The notes: generated by a model from the letters alone, not told the origin. 64,000 bases of DNA from Gordionus sp. m RMFG-2023 (GCF_954871325.1 NC_088775.1:24715561-24779560), one strand, 5' to 3'; positions 11,936 through 24,538 are shown, counted from the first letter of the stretch. Numbers and translations: made by a program.

Positions 11936-12719
11936 AATCATTTACCAATTTATTTCAAATCTGCAATATTCTAAGGTCATTCCATGTCAAATTAATCAAC
12001 CAAAGCCCTAGAGATTTGGGTTTAATTTTCCAAGGCTATTTCAATTTTTCATTTCAGTTCTTATATTTTTAAAGATATCATGGGCCTATGAAAAATAACC
12101 TATTATTGGTAAATAACTTCTTCAATTAAAGATTTACTAAAAACTAAAATAATAAATAATAATTCTAATATCAAAATTAAGTGTATAAATTCTATTTCTC
12201 AGTAATCTCTATATACTTAATTATAAATGCTTCAATTTTTATGTGGTCCCATTCAAAAGTTTATAATTTTTAAATAATGAGTTCCTCCGATTTTAATAAA
12301 ATTGTAGACAAATGTCAATAAGAACCTATATTTTTTTCAAATATTGGAATGCCAAAGTTTGCTGAAAAATCGATAAAAACACAAAAAAAAAGGAATAATT
12401 TTTTCATTCAACAGATATATATACATATATAAAATTAATTAAATATTAATTGTTCGAATGTGTTTAAAATGTAGTTAATAAATTTTTATAATAGTAACGA
12501 ATCTACAACACATAATTGTGTATTTTACAAAAATTTGAAAAAAATTCTTTATATTATTTTTTTTTAAAATTATTTTGCTAATAAAATTTAAATATTGTAT
12601 AAATCTGTTGTAAATTCTTTATCATAGTAAGAATATCATAAGAAAATTAAAACATTAGAACAATTAATATAATTTACATATTATGCTAAAAATATGCTTT
12701 CTATTTTAGTACTAGTGCG
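11936..12719. other. AT-rich DNA, nothing recognised
   Basis: AT-rich sequence between two elements. No open frame, RNA gene or repeat that I can support. Confidence 0.5.
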
Positions 12720-12999
12720 CAGTGTTGTTAAAAAGTCGAGTTCTGACGACTTGGGTCGTAGTCGTAAAAACGGCTCCGACTCAAGCCGATCAAGGAGCCG
12801 AATAAGCCGACCCACTTAGTCGGCTCGTGTATTCGACTCGTTGGGTCTGCTCAATTTTTTTGTTTTTTTTATATAAAATCTGGTAAATTGCTAAATTTTG
12901 GGAAAATGATTAATGTGAACAAAATTATAATAAGAATATGTTGTTTTAGTTTTTCGTATTTTTTTGGCATAAATGGATTAAAATAAGTATTGCTAACAT

Positions 13000-14105
13000 G
13001 TTTAAATAAAATTTTAGTGAAGATGTACCATAGATAAGTGACAATTGTCATAATCGTTGTTTTTAAAGTTTTTCGAATTTTTTTGACGTAAATGGGCTAA
13101 AATAAGCATTGCTAACATGTTTAAATAAAATTTTAGTGAAAATGTACTTTAGATAAGTGACAATTGTCATAATCGTTGTTTTTAAAGTTTTTAGAATTTT
13201 TTTGACGTAAATGGGCTAAAATAAGCATTGCTAACATGTTTAAATAAAATTTTAGTGAAAATGTACTTTAGATAAGTGACAATTGTCATAATCGTTGTTT
13301 TTAAAGTTTTTCGAATTTTTTTGACGTAAATGGGCTAAAATAAGCATTGCTAACATGTTTAAATAAAATTTTAGTGAAGATGTACCCTAGATAAGTGACA
13401 ATTGTCATAATCGTTGTTTTTAAAGTTTTTCGAATTTTTTTGACGTAAATGGGCTAAAATAAGCATTGCTAACATGTTTAAATAAAATTTTAGTGAAAAT
13501 GTACTTTAGATAAGTGACAATTGTCATAATCGTTGTTTTTAAAGTTTTTAGAATTTTTTTGACGTAAATGGGCTAAAATAAGCATTGCTAACATGTTTAA
13601 ATAAAATTTTAGTGAAAATGTACTTTAGATAAGTGACAATTGTCATAATCGTTGTTTTTAAAGTTTTTCGAATTTTTTTGACGTAAATGGGCTAAAATAA
13701 GCATTGCTAACATGTTTAAATAAAATTTTAGTGAAGATGTACCCTAGATAAGTGACAATTGTCATAATCGTTGTTTTTAAAGTTTTTCGAATTTTTTTGA
13801 CGTAAATGGGCTAAAATAAGCATTGCTAACATGTTTAAATAAAATTTTAGTGAAGATGTACCCTAGATAAGTGACAATTGTCATAATCGTTGTTTTTAAA
13901 GTTTTTCGAATTTTTTTGACGTAAATGGGCTAAAATAAGCATTGCTAACATGTTTAAATAAAATTTTAGTGAAGATGTACAGTAGAAAAGTGACAATTGT
14001 CATAATCGTTGTTTTTTAAGTTTTTCGAATTTTCATGACGTAAATGGGCTAAAATAAGCATTGCTAACATGTTTAAATAAAATTTTAGTGAAGATGTACC
14101 CTAGA
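13000..14105 (+). repeat. 119-bp tandem array, left arm of element A
   Basis: Nine units, marked by GACAATTGTCATAATCGTTG starting at 13040, 13159, 13278, 13397, 13516, 13635, 13754, 13873 and 13992. The spacing is exactly 119 bp. The core GACAATTGTC is a perfect 10-bp palindrome. The units are very similar, differing at a handful of sites. The variants (TACTTTAG, TACCCTAG) recur in a pattern suggesting block-wise duplication of several units at once. Confidence 0.95.
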
Positions 14106-14482
14106 CACCGGGTTTCCCATTCAAAATAAGAAAATCATAATATTTTTTTAATTTTTTGTCAATTTTTCTTAAACTTTTATTTATTTTAGTTATTCCTTTT
14201 TAATTTATTTCTAAATTTTTGCGATTTCTTTACGTTTTTTTTCTTACTGTATCTTTTCTCAATTTATTTCTAACCTTTTGCGATTTTCTTTACTTTTATT
14301 TTTCTTACTATACCTTCTCTCAATTTATAAATTTAGGTCCATTTTTTAAGGTCATTTTTAATCTTTATTTTTTTGAGCATTTATCTATTTTTTCTTCTCA
14401 TTTTTGATAATTATTTTTTAAAATTATATTTAAAGTTTTTGGCAGACAATATAATTACGATTGCTAAATTAATTATATATTA

Positions 14483-14518
14483 ATCGTTTGGTTTACCTTA
14501 ACTGTAATACCAAACGAT
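14483..14518. repeat. Perfect 10-bp hairpin in centre of element A
   Basis: ATCGTTTGGT and ACCAAACGAT form a perfect 10-bp stem around a 16-nt loop. The same hairpin is present at 23677-23712 in element B, so it belongs to the ancestral centre of the family. Confidence 0.85.
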
Positions 14519-15029
14519 ATTTAAATTAATAAAAAATAATTATTTTTAAATTCTTATTTTTAAAACGCATTAGAAAATTTTTATTATTTATAACAATAGG
14601 GAAGACAGACTAAATAAAATTAATTTTTTTTAAGTATATTTCCATGGATTTTAATTCGATTTATTTATATTCAGTTGTACAATCATCACAGTCCCAACAA
14701 GAAATTGTATAAATCATAAAAAGAATATTATATCTGTATGTATGATGAAAAAAAAAGTAAATTGTTAAAAAAATGGACCTAAATTTATAAATTGAAGAAA
14801 AATAAATTGAGAGAAGATATAGTAAGAAAAATAAAAGTAAAGAAAATCGCAAAAGGTTAGAAATAAATTGAGAAAAGATACAGTAAGAAAAAAAACGTAA
14901 AGAAATCGAAAAAATTTAGAAATAAATTAAAAAGGAATAACTAAAATAAATAAAAGTTTAAGAAAAATTGACAAAAAATTGACAAAAAATTTAAAAAAAT
15001 TATGATTTTTTTTTGAATGGGAAACCCTG

Positions 15030-15400
15030 TATCTAGAGTAAATTTTCAATAAAATTTTATTTAAACATGTTAGCAATGCTTATTTTAGCCCATTTACGTC
15101 AAAAAAATTCGAATAACTTTAAAAACAACGATTATGACAATTGTCATCTATGGTACATCTTCACTAAAATTTTACTTAAACATGTTAGCAATGCTTATTT
15201 TATCCCATATACGTCAAAAAAATTCGAAAAACTTTAAAAACAACGATTATGACAATTGTCACTTATCTATGGTACATCTTCACTAAAATTTTATTTAAAC
15301 ATGTTAGCAATACTTATTATAACCCATTTATGCCAAAAAAATACGAAAAACTAAAACAACATATTCTTATTATAATTTTGTTCCATTAATCATTTTCCCA
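15030..15400 (-). repeat. 119-bp units in reverse orientation, right arm of element A
   Basis: Two clear units on the minus strand, with GACAATTGTC at 15136 and 15251, followed by the same arm sequence that opens the left arm (compare 12860-13020). The much lower unit number than in the left arm shows that arrays expand or shrink independently. Confidence 0.9.
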
Positions 15401-15592
15401 TTTAGCAATTTACCAGATTTTATAAAAAAAATTAAAAAAATTGAGCAGACCCAACGAGTCGAATACACAAGCCGACTAAGTGAGCCGACCAATGCGGCTC
15501 ATTTAGTTGACTCGAGTCAAAGTCGTTTTATCGACTAGAAACTAGGCTCGAGTCGCAGCTAAGTCGACTCGGCTTAGCCGTTTAACAACACT

Positions 15593-16121
15593 TGCGCACA
15601 AATTGAACGTTTAAAAGCAGCTTTTCAAAATGCATTTGTTTAAATTGGAGAGAATTTTTTTTTGTTTTAAATTTAGACGTTTCATATTTTAAAAAAATTT
15701 AAAGCTCCCATTTAAATAGTTGCTTTTACGTTTATTTATTTGCGCTTACGTTTTTTATTTGCGTTTTGAAACGCTGCTTTGTGCCCACTATTAACGATTT
15801 TCTCCATGAAAGTGAAAACTTGGCATTTCAATTTTTACGTGATATATTATATATATAACAGAGTTATATACAAAAAGCAACGTTTGGTTCTCTAAGAAAG
15901 CCCATTAAACTAGGATAAAAAAGACGGAAAATAATTAAGAGAAGGACCTTCCATGTTTTTTGGGCAGATCCCGGTTACCTGTGTGAGCAAGAGTCAAAGC
16001 TACTTAATTAAAGGCCCATGGGAAGGAGAGGTAAAATCCCATACCTGATCAAATAGAAATTTGATTATGGAAGGGTTATGTTGGCTAAGTTAATTTTACT
16101 TTTATTTAGCCTTGTGAGAAC
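15593..16121. other. AT-rich DNA with a GC-richer stretch
   Basis: No gene recognised. Positions about 15880-16090 are GC-richer, including GATCCCGGTTACCTGTG, but no long open frame, tRNA fold or transposon end was found there. Confidence 0.4.
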
Positions 16122-16344
16122 TAGTGTTGTTAAACGGCTCGTTTTGAGCCGATTTTTAAAAACGGCTAACTCAATATTACATCCAGAAATATATTACGCA
16201 AACCTGAAGATTTTGATCATAGAAGGAACGAAGGTCTAGACATATATTATCGAAATCTCGAGGCTTAGGCAATATCTTTCTGACTATAATATTGAGTTAG
16301 CCGTTTTAAAAAATCGGTTCAAAACGAGCAGTTTAACAACATTA
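16122..16344. mobile_element. 223-bp MITE of hAT type
   Basis: A perfect 8-bp target duplication GTGAGAAC flanks it (16114-16121 and 16345-16352). Ends are TAGTGTTGTTAAACGGCTC on the left and GAGCAGTTTAACAACATTA on the right. Inner inverted blocks around CGGCTAACTCAATATTA extend the symmetry. It shares its outer 12-14 bp with the giant elements and is the best preserved of at least five copies in this window. Confidence 0.9.
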
Positions 16345-16352
16345 GTGAGAAC

Positions 16353-17443
16353 CTATAAATAAACATAAGATTAGAGAAACTAATTCAATAAAGCTTGTTT
16401 TTATATCTTACAGAAAATATATTATTTATATTGCAGAGGAACTTGTAAGGTAAACATAATAATTATCATTTCAAATTTTTTTATATACAAATAGATTGGT
16501 TTTAGTAACATGAAGATTTTATGATAATCATAAATACATTATTTTTTATAAAGATTTTAAACTTCAGGATGGGGTTAAATTACAGCTAAATTTTAAAAAA
16601 ATAAAATTTAATAATTCTGTAGTTTTTATACAAATCTATAATTGAATCAAAATTAAAAATTTGAAAGTAATTTTTCATACTCTAACAATTGATATCACCA
16701 AAAATATGAGCTAGTATTCTAAAATTTGAATATTATTTTAGTTTGAAGTACCTTGATTTGATAAACAAAATTTTACTTAAATTACCAAAAAGGTCCCATA
16801 AAAATTATGTTTTTTGTTAGTTTTGATATAAATTGACCTTAACAAAAAATAATGTTAATCATAAATTGGATAAATTTTTTTAAAAGCAAAAATTAACAAT
16901 CTCCAATCTGATCCAATATTTAATATGAGCACAGCCTTATTAAATTAACTCGTACTTTAGTGCCATTCAGATTTTCTTTGACATATATCTGTAGATTGAC
17001 CCAAATGAGCCCATTTTTGCTATGACCCATCTATTTAAATAAGCCCAGCCAATGTGGATAAGATACCCAGTTATAAATTTGTAAGCTTTTATAAAAACGT
17101 TTTAATTTTATGCTATTACAAAGTATCTCCAAATACTTTCACTACCTTCTCTTTTCAGAAAAATTATTACTTTATGACAACTTTTAATTATTAAAATTTT
17201 TGATATAAGACATTTAAAAGCAATACATAGCAAAATTATTTTTTATAAATAAAATAAGATTTGTAGGGGAAATCCACCTATCAACTTCAATGAAATTCCT
17301 GGCTATAGTGATATATATTTTTTTCTGGCATTTTATAGCCAAACTAAAATTGATATAATATTTTTTTTATAAATAATTTTAAAATTTTTTAGATAAAATG
17401 GCTCACGTGATTTAATTAAAAATTAAAATTTTATATAAGGTAC
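16353..17443. other. AT-rich DNA, possible further exons of minus-strand gene
   Basis: Mostly AT-rich with no feature. On the minus strand near 17210-17350 a frame containing CQKKIYITIARNFIEVDRW is open for about 45 codons. It could be a downstream exon of the gene piece at 17444-17817, but its phase did not fit a simple splice, so it is only noted. Confidence 0.3.
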
Positions 17444-17817
17444 CTTCATATTTATAGGATGATGTTGGTTTAAATATGTCATCAGATTCTAATGTTGATT
17501 TTTTAAAAATATCGAATGTTTCGTCTGAGAGATTTGATGAAGTTAATAAATGAGATTTTATGGATTTGGACAACTCCTCATAATTAACACTAAAATCTTT
17601 TAAAAAGCTTTGTGATAAATTTTTGGAAGAACTGAAAACTCGAATAATGATCACAATCAACTCGTTAAAATTTCCTAAAGCTACACATCGTTTTAGAATG
17701 CATTGAAGGACCTTCAGATTTAACGTTTTAATATCTAAAAGGAATAATGGAGTGTATAATTTATTTTAAATATATGAATACTTTTATAGTCCACTTCTTC
17801 TGCATCTTTTTGCTCGT
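17444..17817 (-). CDS. Possible two exons of an unidentified host protein
   Basis: On the minus strand a 36-bp mini-exon (17817-17782) begins after an AG and encodes DEQKDAEEVDYK. It is followed by a 47-bp intron (GTATTC to CCTTTTAG, 17781-17735). A 291-bp exon (17734-17444) then continues in phase and ends at a GTACCT donor. The large exon reads NIKTLNLKVLQCILKRCVAL and later FLKDFSVNYEELSKSIKSHL, a mixed helical-looking peptide without low complexity. I do not recognise the family. Start and stop are not visible, so both 5' and 3' parts must lie in other exons. The in-phase intron and long open frame in AT-rich DNA favour a real gene, but the call rests on composition alone. Confidence 0.4.
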
Positions 17818-18964
17818 CTAATATTGGTGTTAAGTACATAATTAATGATATTTTAAAATTAAATTTCCTTTAAAAATGTAAATTGAAATTCATGTCAATT
17901 AAAATAAATAACAGCTGACTACACAATCTTTCCACGAAAATTATTATATATGGAAATATTGATAAATTAAAATTAATTTATATTAGGTCATTAGATAGCA
18001 TTTATAAGTTATATTTAGCTTCGTTCATATACATACTCAACTTTTTAATATATTTAATTTGAACTATTGGTATATTCAACATAACTTACACATTCAAATG
18101 TAGTGAGATGAGAACCTTTATATCATGATTTATATCATTTTTATTTATCATTATTCAAATTTTGTATATATTATGAATTCGATATTTTAAAAAGAGAGAT
18201 AAAAATTTTTTGATACTTTTATTATTAATAAAATTTATTAACCAACTCCCTGCCTATCAATGTCTATATTTCATTTATCAAAAAAACTTAAATTCTAAAT
18301 GTAATATATATTAGAATGAAAAATATCAAAAACATTATATTTTTTTTGGATGAGATACAATAACAAATTTCACAAATATTTCATTTATGAATTATAATTA
18401 AAAAAAAATATATATAAAAACTAATAATATATTAAAAATGAATTTAAAAATATGTATGTATAAAAGAGAAATGAGATAAAAAAAATAAAAAAATTTTTAA
18501 AAAAAAGGGAACAAATCACCCTAAAGAAGATTGAATGCTTAAAAAATTGGGGAAATCTGCTGGCGAAGGAATAAATAAAAAATAACATTATATTGTGTGT
18601 ATATAAAAAATAATTTCTAGATTATTTTAATGACTAAATAAATTCTCTCATACCCGCATATTATTCCGATTTTCCATGTGAAATATAGACATTAAAAAAT
18701 AAAATTGCTTTAGAAAAAATCATCTGATTTTAGCAAAACGAATTAAAACATGAGTATACGTAAACACATTATTGAAATTATTTTTCCTAAAATTATAAAA
18801 TTATATTTTTGTAGAAAATTCTAAAATTAATATCGGCGCATGGAATCGGAATCTTTCTCGCATCTTTACATTTATATATTTAAAAAATATATCATATTTA
18901 TATTAAATAAACAAATTCAATATAGACCATAAACTTAAAATTTACCAATACCCCTCCCTATAAT
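17818..18964. other. AT-rich DNA, nothing firm
   Basis: A minus-strand frame near 17890-17960 containing FVERLCSQLLFILIDMNF could be an upstream exon of the neighbouring gene piece. No splice pair linking it was found. The rest is AT-rich and featureless. Confidence 0.3.
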
Positions 18965-19249
18965 TTACATTTTACTTAATCGGGTACGGGCTTTTCTCTC
19001 TCTTCTTATTTCCCGTAGGCGTTTAAGCAAGTGGTTTCGCCTCTTGCGCGCACAGATAACTGCAGCCTGCCCAAAAACTGTGGATGGGCTCATCTCATAG
19101 GTTACCCCCAAATTTCTTAACCCAATTAGATGGGATGAGATAGTCCAAGCGTAGCTCTGCTGTTTCATATAGCGATAAAGGGTAATTGCGCTTATTATGA
19201 CGTAAAATTGCTTTAAAATTTTATCATTATTATATTCTGCTAAGAAGAG
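18965..19249 (-). CDS. Possible 3'-terminal exon of an unidentified basic protein
   Basis: A minus-strand frame of 94 codons runs from just after an acceptor-like AACATCAG (19250-19257) to a TAA. It contains ILKQFYVIISAITLYRYM, then HLIGLRNLGVTYEMSPSTVF, and ends in a highly basic Arg/Lys tail (RKRRNHLLKRLREIRRERKA). Third positions are clearly GC-richer than the surroundings, unlike random open frames here. An internal ATG lies at 19168, so translation could also start there and give 67 residues. I know no family with this signature. The basic tail could bind nucleic acid, but that is only inference. Confidence 0.45.
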   Translation of the reverse strand, partial: LFLAEYNNDKILKQFYVIISAITLYRYMKQQSYAWTISSHLIGLRNLGVTYEMSPSTVFGQAAVICARKRRNHLLKRLREIRRERKARTRLSKM

Positions 19250-19257
19250 CTGATGTT

Positions 19258-19912
19258 ATTTTATATTATAATTTTCGTTCTATTCTATCTTAATTATGAT
19301 ACGCTTCCTTTATTATCTTTAATAAAAATTATTCCGTTTTCCTTATATTATTTTATGTTTGAACTCTTATCTATGCATGCGCTTACTCAGGAATTTGGTA
19401 TGGGGGGAGGGGGGGGGGGATAATAAAATTTTTTAAGATTTAATATTGTTATTTAAAAATATTAACCATAAATTTATTAGGACTAATAACTACTTCTAAT
19501 ACACAATTTTAAATTAATGTGAATTATAAAAAAATTATATATATAAACCGGCATATAAAAAACTATAAAATAAACGTGAATTAAAAAATATTAAACGGAT
19601 ATAACTGATGACATTGAAAAACTATAAAATAAAAATAAATTTAACCACCATATGAATCACTTAAATGACCTAAAAAATAAATTTGAATTTTTTGAGCCTT
19701 TAAAATTTATATATAAAGTATAAAAAATTTAAATTTTGGAAATATAAATTAATACACAAAATGTTTCTTAGGAATAATTGTATTTTGTATGTTATATATA
19801 TATACAATGTAAAATCCAATCTCATCTTTGGGGCGTTAAATGCCTATGAATATTCAAAAGATCCAAACCATTCAATCTACTTTAAGAAGTTGTACTTCTT
19901 AGGTATGTTTTT
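19258..19912. other. AT-rich DNA with a G-rich run
   Basis: No gene recognised. A GGGG-rich run lies at 19400-19420. Possible upstream exons of the minus-strand gene piece were not found. Confidence 0.4.
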
Positions 19913-20256
19913 CAGAGTGCAGGCCCGACCCCCGGGCTGGACCATATTTTAATTTTTTAGAAATTTTTTTAAAAAAAACACACGGGCTGAGCCTGAAATT
20001 TTTTTTAAAAAAACACACGGGCTGGGCCTGAAATTTTTTTTTAAAAAAATATCGGGCCCGGGTTGTATATTATAAAACCAAATATTTGAAATCGCCATTA
20101 TTAGCTATAAAAGTAAAAAATAAATATAATTTATTTTAAAATAATTCGGGCCGCGCCTGAAAATTTATTTTAAAAAAAACTCGGGCCTGGTAGAAATATA
20201 ATTTTGAAAAAAAAATGCGAGCCGTGCCCTGCAAATGGTACCTCTGCAGGACTCTG
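19913..20256. mobile_element. GGGCC-rich mini-element, probable non-autonomous hAT
   Basis: The left end CAGAGTGCAGGCCCGAC and the right end (reverse complement CAGAGTCCTGCAGAGG) share CAGAGT. The interior alternates AT tracts with CGGGCTGGGCCTG-like blocks, including near-direct repeats ACACACGGGCTG at about 19979 and 20014. No matching 8-bp duplication was found, so the boundaries are approximate. It resembles the elements at 8980 and 53025 in composition. Confidence 0.55.
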
Positions 20257-21399
20257 TTATTCCTCTTAAAAAATAGAATGTTCTCTCATTAGTTTACAAA
20301 TGGGAAGAGTTGCTACTATATATTTGTGATGTTAAGGTAAAAATTGTAACTAGTAACTGTAACTAGTTATAATTTTTAAAATGTAATTGCCAAAAGTAAC
20401 TAGTTACTTTTAAAGATATATTCAAATAATTAATTTTATTTTTAATATGTTGTGATAAATTAATTTTAAATTATTTTTTAAATTAAATTTATTAATTTAA
20501 AATTTTGTGAAAATGTCTGATTGTTATAATATCCCGTTCAAATTGATTTTCTTTTCTTAAATTATTACATTGCTGCTGGGCTTCATAATTTTGTAAGCAA
20601 ATTTAAGTATTTTAATAAATTTTAATATTATATTTATTTACAAATGTGCAAAATATATTTTTTTCCATCAAGTAACAAGCATTGGAACTTCATATCATAC
20701 GTAATAAAAAAAATTTTAAATTTAGTATAAGGAAGAACAAAGACAGATTATTTTAGAATTTAATATTAAATTATTAATCATTACTTACAAGAACCAAGTC
20801 TAACAAAAGCATAAGCACATTACTCAAATTTTAAAAAATGATTGCTTTCTGAAATTTATTTTTTGGTCTAGACTGAATTTTTATTTATAATCAAATTATA
20901 TATAAATTAGACACATTTTAGAACTGTATGTTTCATAATTGATTATTCTATTCCTAATTTAGATAGTGTTATTTATATTTATCTCCTAGATAGAAACAGA
21001 ATACAATATGAATTCGGAGTCAGATGATGAAGAAATTATACCTTCTCCTTCTACAATAATTGCAAAAAAAAAGGACCTTCCTTGGCCAAGTTTTGAAAAA
21101 TATTTTGAATCCCTCAAAGAGAAGCTGGTAGTAATACTAATTAGTGTTGTTAAAAAGTCGAGTTCTTACGACTTAAACGGCTCCGACTCAAGCCGATCAA
21201 GGAGCCGACTCACTTAGTCGGCTCGTGTAGTCGGTTCGTTGGGTTTGCTCAATTTTTTTGTTTTTTTATAAAATCTGGTAAATTGCTAAATTTTGGGAAA
21301 ATGATTAATGTGAACAAAATTATAATAAGAATATGTTGTTTTAGTTTTTCGTATTTTTTGGCATAAATGGGTTAAAATAAGTATTGCTAAGGCTAACAT

Positions 21400-22980
21400 G
21401 TTTAAATAAAATTTTAGTGAAGATGTATCATATAAAAGTGACAATTGTCATAATCGTTGTTTTTAAAGTTTTTCGAATTTTTTTGACGTAAATGGGCTAA
21501 AATAAGCATTGCTAACATGTTTAAATAAAATTTAAGTGAAGATGTACCCTAGATAAGTGACAATTGTCATAATCGTTGTTTTTAAAGTTTTTCGAATTTT
21601 TTTGACGTAAATGGGCTAAAATAAGCATTGCTAACATGTTTAAATAAAATTTAAGTGAAGATGTACCATAGATAAGTGACATATGTCATAATCGTTGTTT
21701 TTAAAGTTTTTTTAATTTTTTTGACGTAAATGGACTAAAATAAGCATTGCTAACATGTTTAAATAAAATTTAAGTGAAGATGACCCTAGATAACTAACAA
21801 TTGTCATAATCATTGTTTTTAAAGTTTTTCGAATTTTTTTGACGTAAATGTGCTAAAATAAGCATTGCTAACATGTTTAAATAAAATTAAAGTGAAGATG
21901 TACCCTAGATAAGTGACAATTGCCATAATCGTTGTTTTTAAAGTTTTTCTAATTTTTTTGACGTAAATGAGCTAAAATAAACATTGCTAACATGTTTAAA
22001 TAAAATTTTAGTAAAGATGTACCACAGATAAGTGACAATTGTCATAATCGTTGTTTTTAAAGTTTTTCGATTTTTTTTGACGTAAATAGACTAAAATAAG
22101 CATTGCTAACATGTTTAAATAAAATTTAAGTGAAGATGACCCTAGATAAGTGACAATTGTCATAATCATTGTAAGTTTTTCGAATTTTTTTGACGTAAAT
22201 GGGCTAAAATAAGCATTGCTAACATGTTTAAATAATATTTAAGTGAAGATGACCCTAGATAAGTGACAATTGTCATAATCGTTGATTTTATAGTTTTTCG
22301 AATTTTTTTGACGTAAATGGGCTAAAATAAGCATTGCTAACATGTTTAAATAAAATTTAAGTGAAGATGTACCATAGATAAGTGACAATTGTCATAATCG
22401 TTGTTTTTAAAGTTTTTCGAATTTTTTTGACGTAAATGGGCTAAAATAAGCATTGCTAACATGTTTAAATAAAATTTAAGTGAAGATGTACCCTAGATAA
22501 GTGACAATTGTCATAATCGTTGTTTTTAAAGTTTTTCGAATTTTTTTGACGTAAATGGGCTAAGATAAGCATTGCTAACATGTTTAAATAAAATTTAAGT
22601 GAAGATGTACCCTAGATAAGTGACAATTGTCATAATCGTTGTTTTTAAAGTTTTTCGAATTTTTTTGACGTAAATGGGCTAAGATAAGCATTGCTAACAT
22701 GTTTAAATAAAATTTAAGTGAAGATGTACGCTAGATAAGTGCCAATTGTCATAATCGTTGTTTTTAACGTTTTTCAAATTTTTTTGACGTAAATGGGCTA
22801 AAATAAGCATTGCTAACATGTTTAAATAAAATTTAAGTGAAGATGTACCCTAGATAAGTGACAATTGTCATAATCGTTGTTTTTTAAAGTTTTTCTAATT
22901 TTTTTGACCTAAATGGTCTAAAATAAGCATAGCTAACATGTTTAAATAAATATTTAGTGAAGATATACTCTAGATACAGG
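21400..22980 (+). repeat. 119-bp tandem array, left arm of element B
   Basis: About thirteen units, with GACAATTGTCATAATC or close variants at 21440, 21559, 21678 and onward to 22858. Several units have 1-6 bp deletions, and TTTAAGTGAAG replaces TTTTAGTGAAG in most. The array is more diverged than that of element A and so probably older. Confidence 0.93.
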
Positions 22981-23207
22981 GTTTCCCGTTCAAAAAAAGA
23001 AAATCGTAATTTTTTATCAATTTTTCTTAAACTTTTATTTATTTTAGTTATTCCTTTTTAATTTATTTCTAAATTTTTGCTATTTCTTTACGTTTTTTTT
23101 CTTACTGTATCTTTTCTCAATTTATTTCTAACTTTTTGCTATTTTCTTTACTTTTATTTTTTTTACTATATCTTCTCTAAATTTATTTTTCTTCAATTAA
23201 TAAATTT

Positions 23208-23431
23208 TAGTCTTGATAAACGGCTCATTTTGAGTTGATTTTTTTAAAATGGCTAACTCAATATTTTAGCTATAAAAATATTGTCTAAGTCTCAAGATTT
23301 CGATAATATATGCCTAGACCTATGTTCCTTCTATGAGCAAAATCTTCAGGCTTGCGTAATATTTTTCTGCATGAAATATAGAATTAGCCGTTTTTAAAAA
23401 TCGGCTCAAAACAAGCCGTTTAACAACACTA
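23208..23431. mobile_element. 224-bp hAT-type MITE nested in element B
   Basis: A perfect 8-bp duplication ATAAATTT (23200-23207 and 23432-23439) flanks it. The right end GCCGTTTAACAACACTA matches the family, while the left end TAGTCTTGATAAACGGCTC carries two changes. Element A has the corresponding empty site near 14780, confirming the insertion. Confidence 0.9.
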
Positions 23432-24110
23432 ATAAATTTAGGTCTTTTAACAATTTACGTTTTTTTTCATCATACATAGAGATACAATATTCTTTTTATG
23501 ATTTATTCATTTTAATCTTTTACATGCATTTTTAACCTTTTCAATCTCGTCATTTTTAATCTTTATTTTTTTGAGCATTTATCTATTTTTTCTTCTCATT
23601 TTTGATAATTATTTTTTAAAATTATATTTAATGTTTTTGGCAGACAATATAATTGCAATAGCTAAATTATAAATTAATCGTTTGGTTTACCTTAACTGTA
23701 ATACCAAACGATATTTAAATTAATAAAAAATAATCATTTTTAAATTCTTATTTTTAAAACGTATTAGAAAATTTTAATTATTTAAAACAATAGGGAAGAC
23801 AGACTAAATAAAATTAATTTTTTTTATTTTAGGTTACTTTTTATATAAAAAATTTAGAAATAAATTTGTTTTATTTTTTTCTTATAATGAAATTGCATAA
23901 TATAATATACATAAAAGTAGGATTTTCTATTATATTAATATCCTTTATTTTAATATAAATTATCAGTGGTAGTATTTTTTATGCTAATACCTACCACTAC
24001 CAAAACGATAGCCCGCTACTTTAACAACTGATTAAAATAACTAATTTTAATTTAAACGGCTTTTTTACATTATCTATACCTTCATTAGATGAATCTACTC
24101 TAATATAATA

Positions 24111-24240
24111 TCTAGACCTGTGCGCCGATGTCGCATCTACCTCGGCGATTTATAATTTTTTCATCGGCGTTCTGCGGTGTGTGGATTTTGTCACCGCTTA
24201 CTAAATTGTCGGCGACGGTGACACGAAATTTATTTAAAAA
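24111..24240. mobile_element. One-ended transposon fragment in element B
   Basis: A GC-rich patch beginning CTAGACCTGTGCGCCGATG with CGGCG-rich repeats resembles the subterminal part of a hAT mini-element. No partner end was found, so it is probably truncated. Confidence 0.35.
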
Positions 24241-24538
24241 GTATTTTTAATGAATTTAATTTATAAAACAATGAATTACATTTTTTTATAATCTTTCTGG
24301 GCGCTCTTTTCTAACACATTGTTTATATGGTTTAATTCATTTTTTCAACTATTTCCTGTCTCCAATTTACATTTATGTATTTTCTATTCTGACGAGAAAT
24401 AATTATCTTATATTTCTTAGACAATTAATTTTTTAATAATCATTTTATTTAAATTTTAAAACTTTAGAAAATCAGTTATTCCTTTATTGTTTATAGAATC
24501 AAATGACATTAAATCTTTGCGGCAAAAACATTATCGCC

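Larger units (their letters stand above)
12721..15592. mobile_element. Giant fold-back element A with 119-bp arrays in its arms
   Basis: The left end AGTGTTGTTAAAAAGTCGAG and the right end CCGTTTAACAACACT are inverted. Inside come GTCG/CGAC-rich subterminal sequences, then tandem 119-bp units: nine in the left arm, only two to three in the right. Inside these, AT-rich inner arms (14105-14340 and about 14770-15030) are again inverted copies, closing on a unique centre. The flanks share TGCGC directly at both ends, but a clean 8-bp duplication is not visible. No coding capacity. The termini match the hAT-type MITE at 16122, so mobilisation by a hAT transposase is inferred. Confidence 0.8.

Noticed and set aside
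13000-14105. Array with regular spacing that could suggest CRISPR
   Set aside because: The whole 119-bp unit is repeated. There are no unique spacers and no cas genes, and the array belongs to a transposon arm in a eukaryotic genome.
14219-14852. Phe/Leu-rich open frames on both strands
   Set aside because: They fall in the T-rich inner arms of element A. The two arms are inverted copies and give mirrored spurious frames.
15950-16080. GC-richer stretch that might be a tRNA or SINE
   Set aside because: No cloverleaf or A/B-box pair could be traced by eye.
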